Position numbers and translations under genes: made by a program. Below are positions 21,776 to 32,608 of a stretch of 64,000 bases of DNA, one piece after another (within the stretch, counting starts at the first letter, position 1; each line of letters starts with the position of its first letter). This DNA is from Syncephalis plumigaleata (Eukaryota > Zoopagomycota > Zoopagomycetes > Zoopagales > Piptocephalidaceae). Under the pieces are notes generated by a model. It saw nothing but the letters and a program-made list of their open reading frames with translations. It had not been told where the DNA came from and made no database searches. Where the stretch lies: positions 2,232,001 through 2,296,000 of the forward strand of contig JAIXMF010000001.1 of assembly GCA_025201365.1 (NCBI GenBank), written 5' to 3'.

Positions 21776-23882
21776 AATGTAGAATCTTGAGATACTGAAA
21801 TGCAATCGTTGCAAAAAGTCAAATCACGTATAAATAAGATTGCACTGTAGCAGTTTATGCTGTATGAGAAGAATGGCAAAGATATAATTGTAGCTGTAGT
21901 TGTAATGATTGGCAAGAGGAATAAGACGACATGTAGCGCTCGTTTATATACAATCTCAAAGATGACACTCTTTTCTTTTTGTTTGCACTGTTCGTAATAC
22001 TGCCACGAGGTATCATGACAATGCTAATAATAAGTACCATGTCGTATTTTTCTACATCATTCATGCTTAACAGTCATGCAATAATGCAGTAATGTAGTAA
22101 TGCGAAGCTTTGATGAATGGTAATCATTCCAAGAAAGGAATGAAAGAAAGATGCCTTGAATCTGAAACGAAAACACGATGCTATCGCTATTGTCGCTCTG
22201 TATCGTTGTAGTTTCAATACGGCTCATCTCCTATTCTGATGGATGTAGTGTATATATCAAGTAATAAATCCACGTATTTGAACCTATTTTGAGCGGTGAA
22301 TTGCTACAATCAAGGAGTAAATGAACATGCAAAATCTCATGCAAAACAGCCACACTTTGTCATTAACATTATTACCAAGTTGGCATTACAAACGAAAAAT
22401 AAGCTTCTTTCTTCTTTTCTTTCTGCATTGCTGCTATAATCTCACTAATAATAACAATAAACAATATACTTGGCACAAATCTACGAATTGCTAACAATCC
22501 ATTGTAATCGTATTAGGAATGAAACATTATGCTTCGTCAGTTGACGATTACAAATGCGACAATCGTGCATTCACAACAACAACAACGGTAATGATGATGA
22601 TATGCCTATCCTTCTAGAATTCCTTACCACCACCACCACGCGAATACTAATCTTTCTCCTTCTACTTTCACTACTTTAACTGTAGTTATACCACCATGTG
22701 TACACCATTATGGTACTCATTTACCAATGGCTCAATACCATAATTGGACATGGCTATAATTGGATGGATCAATGGCATATTTCTGACTACTCAACGGAAT
22801 GATTGTTACTTCTTTTTCGTTTTCGTCTTATTGCTAATTAGAATATCGGCATTAATCGTACTAATATCGTTACTATCATTACTATTTTGTTGTAATCTAT
22901 TGGTTAACCAAAGATTAGACTGTCGTTTCCCTTTCGCTCGAAATACATTCGCTTCTATATAGAATTAGTAATTCACGATAACGTTGTCGTAACAATAACG
23001 AAACCCATTCATGCTGTGACACATGTTCACCTTGGAGCTATTGTTTTCTTTTGCATCAACCGAACCTATCAATGGTATGCGCATTGAGAAACATCCCAAG
23101 AAGAAAAGGCATTCTACTATCATGTAGCAAGATGCTATGGATGGAATGGTAACCGATTTAGCATAAACAGAAGCATATCATTCTTTTTACTAAATAAAAT
23201 AATACCAAGGATACATCATCGAATAGTTTCTACTCTTGTGACACGACATCATTCAAGTTCAATGATCAGTGACGAGGCAACGCATACGCAACAGAATAGC
23301 CTTGGCTCCATTACGTCTAATTAACTATGAACGATACAAGTTGTAACTTGTTATCGCTCTGTGGGTTCATCGTTAGTACACACTACGAATTACACTTGTG
23401 ACCTCTCATTAAGCGATTCGACCTTTATTCTAATGTGTATGTCGTATCCACAGATCATTATTACCTACTTAGCATTACCTGTATAACACACAGACAGCGG
23501 TATACGTGCATATCAATGCTATTCTCGTCAATGACACGGACATGCACTGGATTCCCGATGAATGGGCGTGCGATTTTACGAGATGTGGCATAGCGGTTGA
23601 TGTCCAGGAAATATGGAAATTCTAAAACCAGTTTTCCATACATATCATGTGGACGACTTGTACCATCTCGGATGCACGACAGGCACCGAGTTTCTTTACA
23701 TGGCATGGCATATGACCCTCAATTACCATGGAAATCCTTTAAATACATCGCAATAGTGAAATGAGCCTGATACAGGAACATTTATCGCTTCCTATTCCAA
23801 ACTACTATCACCATTCTTGCTTCAACAAACAATTAATAATACTTATCATTAGCGTTCTAGTAACAGCAATATCATCGGCATC
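21776..23882. other. Gene-poor region, 2.1 kb
   Basis: AT-rich sequence. Apart from an uncertain minus-strand frame at 23461-23706 (listed separately), I see no protein with recognisable features. GAT/ACA short repeats occur at about 22575-22600. Confidence 0.5.
23461..23706 (-). CDS. Possible hypothetical exon, unrecognised
   Basis: An ATG (23706) frame of about 80 codons has more GC-rich codons than its surroundings and reads like soluble protein, including 'FPYFLDINRYATSRKIARPF'. It runs into a GTAATG sequence near 23481 that could be a splice donor. No signal peptide, homologue or downstream exon was found. It may be a chance frame or a gene remnant. Confidence 0.25.
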   Translation of the reverse strand: MPCKETRCLSCIRDGTSRPHDMYGKLVLEFPYFLDINRYATSRKIARPFIGNPVHVRVIDENSIDMHVYRCLCVIQVMLSR

Positions 23883-24506
23883 ATGAAATTTTCTGTGGTT
23901 ATCATTGTCGCTTTTGTCATGGCTATGGCCATCATCATGTCAAGTGCCGATGCTACTCCCGTGGCAGCTACTAGCAGTATGTACTAGTATTGTATTATGT
24001 AACTTTTCTATTAATGATATACTCTCGATATTATCATTCGAAAATCACTTGCATTTAGGTTCTTGTAAGTCTAAAACTGAATGCAATAGTTAGTTGCTAA
24101 TAACTTATCGTACATGTATCATATGCGATAATACCATAAATAGGCAGTAAGTTGCTACCATACTAGTAATAGTATCAATGTTAATCGATTCACGTATAAC
24201 TAACTAATACGTTTGCAGCTCGTAAGTATACCTTCTCATAGACATATCCGCTTCGTATTAAATAAACTGAATTGCCCTTTCATTCAACCATTCTAATCGA
24301 TAGGACGTAAGTATAATTATCGAATGACATAGGAACCATGCTAATCATACGATATTTACTTCCTGTTATGAATAATTCCATTAAATAGGACGTAAGTTAT
24401 AGGCAAGAAATGCAAATTATATTCAACTAACGATTCAATAATGATTCCTTAATTGATGATGACAACAACGATGATAATGTCATTTACAGGTTGTTACGAC
24501 GACTAA
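23883..24506 (+). CDS. Micro-exon gene encoding a 42-residue secreted peptide
   Basis: Exon 1 (23883-23976) encodes a signal peptide, 'MKFSVVIIVAFVMAMAIIMS', then 'SADATPVAATS'. Five tiny exons follow, each bounded by a TAG or CAG acceptor and a GTAAGT donor: 24059-24064 (GTTCTT), 24144-24146 (GCA), 24219-24221 (CTC), 24304-24306 (GAC), 24389-24391 (GAC). The final coding part (24490-24506) ends in TAA. Each micro-exon is a multiple of three and sits in the same phase. Joined, they read on from exon 1 as 'SSCTRRRCYDD' and stop, giving a two-Cys basic peptide. Introns are 72-98 nt with CTAAC/CTAAT-like branch sites. The design resembles schistosome micro-exon genes. Function unknown. If micro-exons are skipped, one residue at a time is dropped without losing frame. 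Confidence 0.65.
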
Positions 24507-24823
24507 GTCTCACTATGCAATAGATGACTGGTGTAGCTGCACAAACTAGGCTAGAATCTTACTGAAATACATTCAAGCTAAGGAAATAGGAATGCGCTAG
24601 CTGTATCAAGAAAGGCATAAATGCACCGCTGGTATCGGATGGTCTATGCTTATTATCCTAACTATCTATCTACATTATTCATTCCAGTATATTTTCATCG
24701 ATGGCTAGTTGCCAATGTCATTTACTATTGGCTTGAATCAACCATACACACTAATCCCAAATAAATATGTTACTTTTCTTTCTTTTACGAAGGGTATACA
24801 GTCATCATTATTACTATTGTTAT
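24507..24823. other. Intergenic: convergent 3' ends
   Basis: This stretch holds the 3' untranslated region of the micro-exon gene and the terminator side of pyridoxal kinase. AATAAA occurs at about 24761. No gene seen. Confidence 0.6.
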
Positions 24824-26172
24824 TTACTCGTCAAATGGATCAATAGATAGATAGTTTGTGGATACAGTTTCTATCATGTCTCGACATTCGATAAGACGCA
24901 ACTCGCATGCTCTGGCAATGGCGGAATTACCACGTTTTGGCGCATCTGCCGGTATATCCTGCTGATAGGACAGTGTATGATTGAGGATACGCGTCATACT
25001 ACCTAGTACAATTCGACAGGCTTGAGCAAGCGGTGATGATGGAGAAGAATAAGACGTGTCACTAGGTTCAGTAGCATGCTTCGTAGTGATCTCCTCTAGG
25101 CGTGCCAATAAAAGAGAAGCAAATAAATCGCCCGTTCCCGTGAAACTACCATTAAGTTTAGGGAAACCGATTTTGAATCGATTTACTTGCTCGCTACCCG
25201 ATACTCGTTCACTACCAAACAAATACATCCTACCCTCGGGTGTATCGTCTAGTTCCGCACTGCTAATAACCACGTAACGCGGGCCGATATCGTGCAACTG
25301 ATCAAGAGCTGCCCTAATATCGGCAGTAGTTTTCAATTTACGATCTAGTAACAATCTATTTTATAGTAGTTATTATTATTATTGTTATTACTATTACTCA
25401 TTGACAATCGCATACTTACTCGACTTCGAATTGATTAGGTGTAATCACATCGGCCACAGGTAGTAGGACATTACGATAAATGGGAATTACCTCGGTAGAC
25501 ACGTAGATAATACCTGCATCACCCATCACTGGATCGCATACTAGATCAAGGAAGATATATATATATATATTGAAGCATAAGTAATTGCTTCGTTGCTTGA
25601 TCATTCACTACATTGTCTATCCTTACCATAGACTAGTGATGGATTCTTGGCACGTAATTCACATACTATATTCGCAATAAGTTTTAGTGAATCTGCCGAA
25701 CCATTATATCCTATATATACGCACGCACATTTTATCGATTAGCACATAGCGTCCATCTATACATGATGATATCAATCTATCTTTATTTACCTGTTATACG
25801 TGCGAATAGTTAAAGAGCTCGTTCTCCTTGAGACCACGAATGAGTTCACCAACATCGTCGGCAGATAAACGCTGTCCTGCAATTAGCTTGTATCCTATAC
25901 AAGAGAAAAGCACGTTAATACACGCTATCCTATCCTAACAACCAGTGTTCTTTTCTTTCTCGTTTACTCTACCTGAATGATTCGAGAACTGAACGGTATT
26001 CAACGGATCAACGTCGAAACCAAGTAGTTGCAAGGGAAATGTCGCACATTTATTGCCTATGCAGTATTGCGTTAATACACTGGTATCTACATAAAAGTAT
26101 CTACTTACCGACATAACCTGACACGACGTGTGATTGAATAGATAGCACGCGTTTACCAGTAAAGGAATGCAT
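24824..26172 (-). CDS. BUD16: Pyridoxal kinase
   Basis: This enzyme phosphorylates pyridoxal, pyridoxine and pyridoxamine in the vitamin B6 salvage pathway. The N-terminus '[20 protein letters not shown]' is the pyridoxal-kinase signature. '[14 protein letters not shown]' and 'ITPNQFEVE' follow, and the ATP/anion-hole motif '[15 protein letters not shown]' contains the catalytic Asp. Exons: 26109-26172, 25973-26056, 25791-25894, 25627-25710, 25420-25540, 24824-25355. One base appears lost near 25795, where 'LFNYSHV' runs into a stop before 'TGYNGSADS'. Otherwise the protein is complete, at about 330 residues. The Ser/Pro-rich insert in the last exon is unremarkable. The symbol follows the yeast orthologue. 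Confidence 0.92.
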
Positions 26173-26299
26173 TGCTTGCTTGCTTGCTTGTTTGTTGCTA
26201 CACTACTACAACTTGACTACTAACTAATGAACAAAGGAATAAACCACACTTACACACAAAATGTAATTGTAAATCTTGTATTTATCAATTTGTTTTCAT

Positions 26300-27945
26300 T
26301 TAGCATCTCTCATTAACAGACAAACAAACAAACAACAATGAAATATGACATTTAAGCACCAGGTGATACACCCTCAACTGCTGGTGTCGCGTCTCCTTTA
26401 GATTGTCTTGCCATACGCGTGCTTGATGTGGCTCGCCAAAGAACACGACTAGCACGGTGATATCATCACGGAAATGACGAGTTTTCGGTGCGGGTATACT
26501 CAATAATGCGCTGTCTTATGCGTGTCTAATCCACCGAATGCATTGCGTACTAGACCCGTGGCCGCATTCTTCTCTTCGTAGGACCATTTATCGGTAAGAC
26601 GAGCCTTCTCGTCGACGTAACCCGCGACTACCTCGATAATCTCGTCATTCGACATGTCATCGTATAATCCATCAGTGGCAATCACCATAAATCGATCGTT
26701 CGCTTCAATCTTATGCGTAGTAACAACAGGACGTGCCGTAACGTATGGTGGTGTCTTGTACACGGAGGACGGCATACGAAGTTGCGGGAAATAATCATTG
26801 AATATCTGTCGTTGTATATCTACTGACCATTTGTAGCGTGCATCACCAAATGCTCTTAATGGTTCTATCGGCATTATTACAATAAATGTTAACAACTATA
26901 ATTATAACATACTATTATTGTTATGCTACTTACGTAATCCACCCAAGACACGATTACGTGCTAGAACAGCATCCTCTTCACCGGGATGCTCGCTCATGAT
27001 ACGCTTTCGCTCCGAGGATTATGCGCCGTTTGATCCTCGCTCAACACTTTCGCTTGCCATTGTCCCTGTTGACCTTGTCCGATAATGGCGCGACTATCGC
27101 CCGTTAACGCGACAGTCACCTCACGATCCTGCGTATTTACATAGGTCACCAGCACGCATGAGCCATTGAGAGCACGCTCCAACCAGGTGGACGTCTCCTC
27201 CAATTCTTTATCATCCGTGATCTCACCGGGTCGTTTCATACCAAGTGCTTGCAATCGTTTCACGCTGCCTTGCACGATCTCGTCGTCGATCGACACGAAC
27301 GCCTCCTCCATTGCTTTTCCTTTAGTGGATGCATCCGCATCTTTCGGTAGTCGTGCGAATGCCTCGGCTATTCTTGTTGGCAATGCTTTAGATACCCATT
27401 TGGCACAAGCTGTACCGGAATGTCCGTCAAATACACCGAATAGATAGCCGGTACCATCCGATAACGCGTGTTGACAGTAGTAATCCTCGCATGGATTATT
27501 CGATGGCAGCTGAGCCCGTTCGATCTTTTGTATCATGGATGAAATGGTAGATCGACACTACGCTCACGTGCACGCAAGCGACGTGCCACCTCTTCACTTG
27601 TCGGTAGAACATATGGCCAAGTTTTAGATTTGTCTTTAGATGACGAAGAGGAAGAAGAGGAAGAGGAGGAGGATTTCGACGTGGTATAATGACGACGCCA
27701 TAGATAATAAGTGCCCCAGCTACTACGGCAGTACCACATACGCCAGCCACTGCTCGTCGTGTACTGTTGCTAGTAGTGGGACGTTCTCCGGTCGAGCTGT
27801 AATAACGCGTTTGTGCATTCATAGTCCGACTAGTTGCGCTAGTTAGCGATGTGCAATGACGCGTGACAACTGGACGCGCTACCCGACCGGTAGACCAACG
27901 TGCCACGTCAGTTATCGTTCGTTTAAGAATAGGCATCGGTAGCAT
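26300..27945 (-). CDS. PTC5: Mitochondrial PP2C phosphatase (PTC5/pyruvate dehydrogenase phosphatase type)
   Basis: This is a metal-dependent Ser/Thr phosphatase that probably reactivates pyruvate dehydrogenase. A basic N-terminus, 'MLPMPILKRTITDVARWSTG', looks like a mitochondrial presequence and is followed by one membrane segment ('VCGTAVVAGALIIYGVV'). PP2C motifs: 'GVFDGHSG', 'VALTGDSRA', 'RAFGDARYKW', 'VIATDGLYDDMSNDE' and 'RDDITVLVVFF'. Two exons: 26934-27945 and 26300-26864. The reading changes frame about four times, near 27690, 27540, 27000 and 26512. Each change is explained by one missing base, and domain order is intact throughout. A poly-Ser run follows the membrane segment. The start lies 163 bp from that of AIM19. 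Confidence 0.88.
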
Positions 27946-28108
27946 AGTGATGCGTGTTATTGTCGTCGTTGTAGCAGTAGTAGCAGTGAAATAGCTTGGA
28001 TGGATACTTCTTGTATATTAAAAGATATAAGAGAGAGAGAGAGCAATGAATCGACAAGTATTACTCTATTTTTCCACTTTTTCTCTTATATTAAACATAC
28101 GTGCAAGC
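27946..28108. promoter_or_regulatory. Divergent promoter region PTC5/AIM19
   Basis: Both neighbouring genes start at the edges of this 163-bp stretch and both encode mitochondrial proteins, so co-regulation is plausible. A GA tract lies at about 28029-28043. If an upstream in-frame ATG (28046) starts AIM19, the shared region is only 100 bp. Confidence 0.4.
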
Positions 28109-28706
28109 ATGTCAGATTCTACAAAACATACACCGTTGAATGAACGTGACAATAAGCCACGAACCTTGTTTGCCACGTATATAGATCGATGGTCGCAATC
28201 TGCCTTACCAGTTACTGCAATGTCCGTCATGTGTATGTTGTATTCTTTGTATTGTCTATTATTCATATTCATATTCATATTAAAGTATTGTTATACTAGG
28301 TGGCGTGGCAATACCATTCTCGGGAATGGCACGTTTGGCACTGCCCTCTCATATGCAACTACTAGGGTTTACAAGTATATTTGGAATGGCAGCGTAAGTC
28401 GATAATACTCAACAGTATCGCTGTAGCATTTATTAACTATCTCGCTAGTTATGCCAATCATAAAAAGGATATTGATAATGCAGCAGGAATTGCTACAGGT
28501 AAGCACGTTAATCGAATTGATACTTGTAGATTGACTAGCTAATATCGTTTACATCATGCATTTATCTAGCATGGTCACTTGTATATTTATTTGTTAATGG
28601 TCGTGCTGCTTTACGTACATTACGACCTGCACCACTACTACTATTGGCAGCAGCAACCGGTAATGCTACCATTTACGGGAAACGCGCTATTAATTCATGG
28701 CTATAA
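28109..28706 (+). CDS. AIM19: AIM19-like mitochondrial membrane protein
   Basis: AIM19 is a fungal inner-membrane protein of unclear role (altered inheritance of mitochondria). Matching features in order are 'MCGVAIPFSGMARLALPSHM', a helix, 'HKKDIDNAAGIATAWSLVYL' (compare yeast-family 'DLENGAGFIATWSALYLIV'), and a last helix with 'NATIYGKRAINSW'. Exons: 28109-28232, 28300-28374, 28427-28498, 28570-28706. This gives 135 residues in phase. The second intron is taken as 52 nt (28375-28426). An alternative 22-nt intron would add seven residues but would be unusually short. The upstream ATG at 28046 is in frame and could extend the N-terminus. Confidence 0.7.
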
Positions 28707-28871
28707 TGAATGTGCATCGTGTATTACAGCATACATCGATGAAGATGGATACACATTATGTCATAAACAATTAATGATGATTACTATTACTATTACTATT
28801 ACTATTACTGTATATATACTGATAGACTATTGAGAAAGTGACGTGAATGCAATGTAGAATGATCGATCTTC

Positions 28872-31528
28872 TTATACACGTATAATCTCCACTTTGGTAC
28901 GTTCGGCAAATTTATGCGTTAGTCGACGACTTGCCTCGGTGGTGTAGAATAGTTCCGTACTAAATGGATGCACGGTCAATCGCGTATACGTGCCACCCAT
29001 TTGATTGAGGGCAAGTCTGCCTGGATTTAAACAGAGTGATTCCGTTCCAATGGCTAAGCAATAGAATGAATAGTAAAGGAGAGGAGAGTAATTAGTATCA
29101 ATGTACATACAAGTGTCGACTATCATAGAATGACTTACCTTGCAGAAATAGTTTAGTTTCGATGGTAATACCAGTAAATCCGGTTGTTGGTGCAATGCCA
29201 ATGCAGACATACGTTGCTGATCTACCGATTCACCAAGAGCAGGTGGATATAGCGGATAGAAACTGAATGAATCGAATTAGTCATCATTGTTAAATGACAA
29301 AAGTACACTTCGTGATAATACGACACTTACGTGCGTTGTTCCAATAGATGACTCGCTAGTCGAGCTAATCTATCAGTGTTACTGGGTGTACGGGCAATCT
29401 CCTCCTGACTAATATGCATTAGAATATCGGTACTGGTCAGGGCGAGTTGTAGCTCGTTAATCTGGATTTGTACCGGATTCGGCAAGCATAGTATGTCATT
29501 TGATGTGGTACGCGATGCAGATTTACGCTTCAATAAACAGTCATTATGATTATGATTACTACTATGCTTATTATGATTATGATTATGACTATTATTTACC
29601 TTGGATAGTAGACTGGTTAGATCCATAGGTGCTTGTGGCAATGACATATAATCAGACATTAGATCATTGGTGGAGGGCATCAATGCAATCCTCGTTGAAT
29701 GGCATCGAGGTAGCATGTCCAGAATTGGTTCGAGTATATGATCGTAAAACAATTCCTCGGGTAGTTTATCAGTTTGTCCACGCGACATCATAGGATGTTG
29801 TCGATCAGGAATGGACCCATCTATTATTATAGGACATATATATATAATATTAATAGTGCCTATGATTATGATGGCAACACTTACTAGAATGAGTAAATCC
29901 GGTTGTTCATCTTCAATCGCTTTTAGTAGAGCGGTCAATGGTCAATAGTAAATTATCATCGAGCGTGTATGGACCAGCTGCTATGGCTATACCAATTGGC
30001 TGATGTTCAGTACCCTGTGCATTCAAATGATATTCACGTAGTTCTACGAGAGGTGTCTTGGGTAATGCTAATGGTGGCATCTATCATTTATATATATATA
30101 TATCATAATTGAGTATTATGCATTAATTACTCTTAAATAATTACCGTATAAAGTTGTGTTGCCATAAAATGCTCGCCCGTATTATTGACTCCTCGTAATC
30201 CAACAATCTATAACATATGTCCGGTTATAAACAATAATTAGCAATGTCAATGAATACAAGTACGTGATACTAATTACCTGGCCTGGAAAGAGTGCAAATG
30301 AATCGAGCGAGTCGAGACGAAGACGAACCCGTGCACCTTGACCGGCATCTGTACTCGCTTCAATAACCACTGATGACTCGTTCAATCGTGCATCACTATC
30401 ACAACATATTCTGCCCACCACGGTCATGTCACTCTACGTGTAGTAGCATAGTAGTCAGTATAGGCAACACAGTCATGTTACACTATAGTAACTCTACCTG
30501 GCTTGGTACACCAGGATGACACCAGGCTGTAAGTTGATGTGCCTCTGAGATGATAGTGCCATGCTGTTCTATTTGTTGATCAAGTACTATAGTATATCGT
30601 TGTTGTTTAATCACATTAATAATAGTAATAATGTCATTATTACGGCAATCTACCTGATGCTTTTTGTGCCAATTTCTCAAACATGTAACGATATGAGTTC
30701 TCCTCTTGACCATCCAATACGACTAGTTTGAATGGATGACTCGATTGCTTACGACGTGGATAACCTGTCAGCTTCTCATTATGACACACTTCTATCTTTC
30801 CCTTATTGTTGCGTTCTACAAACTTTGATGCCGATAATGAACTAGGAATTCATTTGTATATTATTATTACAAATAACTGGTTTATATTCTGTTACTTACG
30901 CAGGTAATGAATGTGCTACTTTACCATTCGTGTCGATGGTCGATCCAGATGATTTAACGCGTAATGAAGGATTAGATCGAAGTGGAGTGGAGGCGATTTC
31001 CCCGATATGCCATTAACACGTACGCGTTTCATCGGTGTATCGACAATCCTTCACCTTGTAGCCTAATAGTCAGGTTAGCATGCTGTAGTCGATTGATCAA
31101 CTAGTAGATTATCATATAATTACATTGAGGCCAGTGAACTTTCATCGAATGTAAAGCTAGTATCATTGAAACTGGCACCATTGACCGGATTCGGCTTGGT
31201 CACTTTCGGTTTTTTAGCATGTTTGCTCACTTCATCACTTAGTAGAGCAAGTGTTTCGTCGTTAAGAATAAGCGGGTCGCCACTCTTGCTCTCGCGAAAG
31301 CAGCATACTTCCCAGTGAGTATGCAGATCTTCCGGTGATAATCGGTAAAGCTGACATAAGGATTGCACTACATATAGCATATACATATACATATACATAG
31401 ACGGCATTAATACTCACTCATTATCAAGTGATATACACTATATGGCACTTACACTTCGAGAGAGCATAGCTCGGAGCACCTTGAAGTGCTTGTGAAAAGT
31501 GTCGCTCAATGCTAGCTTCAATTGTCAT
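28872..31528 (-). CDS. POL12: DNA polymerase alpha subunit B
   Basis: This is the regulatory B subunit of the polymerase alpha-primase complex that starts DNA replication. An N-terminal region with 'DLHTHWEVCCF' is followed by a disordered stretch with 'TPMKRVRVNG', an OB-like section ('VVGRICCDSDARLN') and the inactive calcineurin-like phosphoesterase domain ('MTALLKAIEDEQPDLLIL', 'PNPVQIQINELQLALTSTDI'). The C-terminal signature is 'SLCLNPGRLALNQMGGTYTR'. Eleven exons run from 31453-31528 down to 28872-29053. One base seems lost at about four places (31036, 31005, 29948, 29810). A His/Asn-rich run near 29523-29595 may be coding or a short intron. An otherwise standard B subunit. Confidence 0.9.
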
Positions 31529-32608
31529 ACTAGTAGCGTTTTCCGTTTGATAAGGAGGGAAGAAAATGAATAAAACGCGGATGAAAGGAAGAAGAAAAAA
31601 GGGGATTGACGTGACAAAAAAACGCGCATCCTTTTTGTCGCACTACATCTTCAATGCTCATCATTTCTTTAGCATTGCCACGTATGCATACATGTACCGC
31701 ATACTAATAAACTCACAAGACACGCGTATTTTTACATGTTCATCTAACAATGTTACATTTCAATTCTACGAGTGTATAGATCAACCTTAAATGATGATAG
31801 GATGTACAATATACGCTTGCTTACTTACATACATGAGTAATATCATTATTAGCCGTTACATACATGATATGTAGATGCCATTATTTGCCACTACTAATCT
31901 ATAACGACGATCCTCGTCGCTGTCCTTCTATTCTCATGTAGTAAATGATAGATGCATGCATATGCAAGTACAACTTCATTACTACTGCTGCTACTGATGA
32001 TATAGTAGTAGTAGTTTATAGCGGTTTATACGTAAGCCTATTGAAAAGGAGAGCAAGATAATAATAGAATCAATAGATTTGCCATAATAATGTCGATCAT
32101 TATCATTATCATCATCAAGAAGTAAACATTTGAGTGCGGGGGTATGAAAGATTATCCTTACTTTTGACTATGAATGTGACGTTGCCAACATACACGCTAC
32201 GGTTGCTAGTTGAATGAACGAGAGACTCGTACATCTTCTTACGCGTCACTCGCGTATAACTTGAATAGGAGCAATTTGCCTATATATACTGGACATGTTA
32301 AGCGGCAAATATCAAGTAATTCCTCATCCGATCAACGCAACTTAGCCGTTACATCTCATTTACTCACTCACTCACTTACTTACTACACAATTATCATTGC
32401 TTCGTATTTCAATATAAATTGTTGTCATTCTTTTTCTTATAAAAAAAGCAAACGTTTGTCAACTTAAACGTTCATCTACATCATCGATATTGCGTTTAAT
32501 TCTGCACTTTTGCATTATTATTTGCTATACTTGCACGACCGAGTCTTCCTCTCTATCTACCTCTCTCACTTTATATCTTACACTATATTCAAAATCTCAT
32601 TTTACATC
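31529..32608. other. Intergenic between divergent POL12 and the His/Gly-rich gene
   Basis: No gene recognised. The sequence is AT-rich with short ACT/GAT repeats. The last 250 bp are CT-rich, consistent with the promoter of the downstream secreted-protein gene. Confidence 0.55.

Noticed and set aside
22744-22962. Hydrophobic plus-strand frame in the gene-poor region
   Set aside because: It is AT-rich and Leu/Ile-biased as expected by chance, with no signal-peptide cleavage site, motif or neighbouring exon.
23977-24489. Regular spacing of GTAAG-containing units read as a short tandem repeat or CRISPR-like array
   Set aside because: The units share only splice signals; the intervening sequences are unrelated and the window is eukaryotic.
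28394-28415. A 22-nt intron in AIM19
   Set aside because: A 52-nt intron (28375-28426) with GT and TAG borders also keeps frame and matches the size of other introns here.
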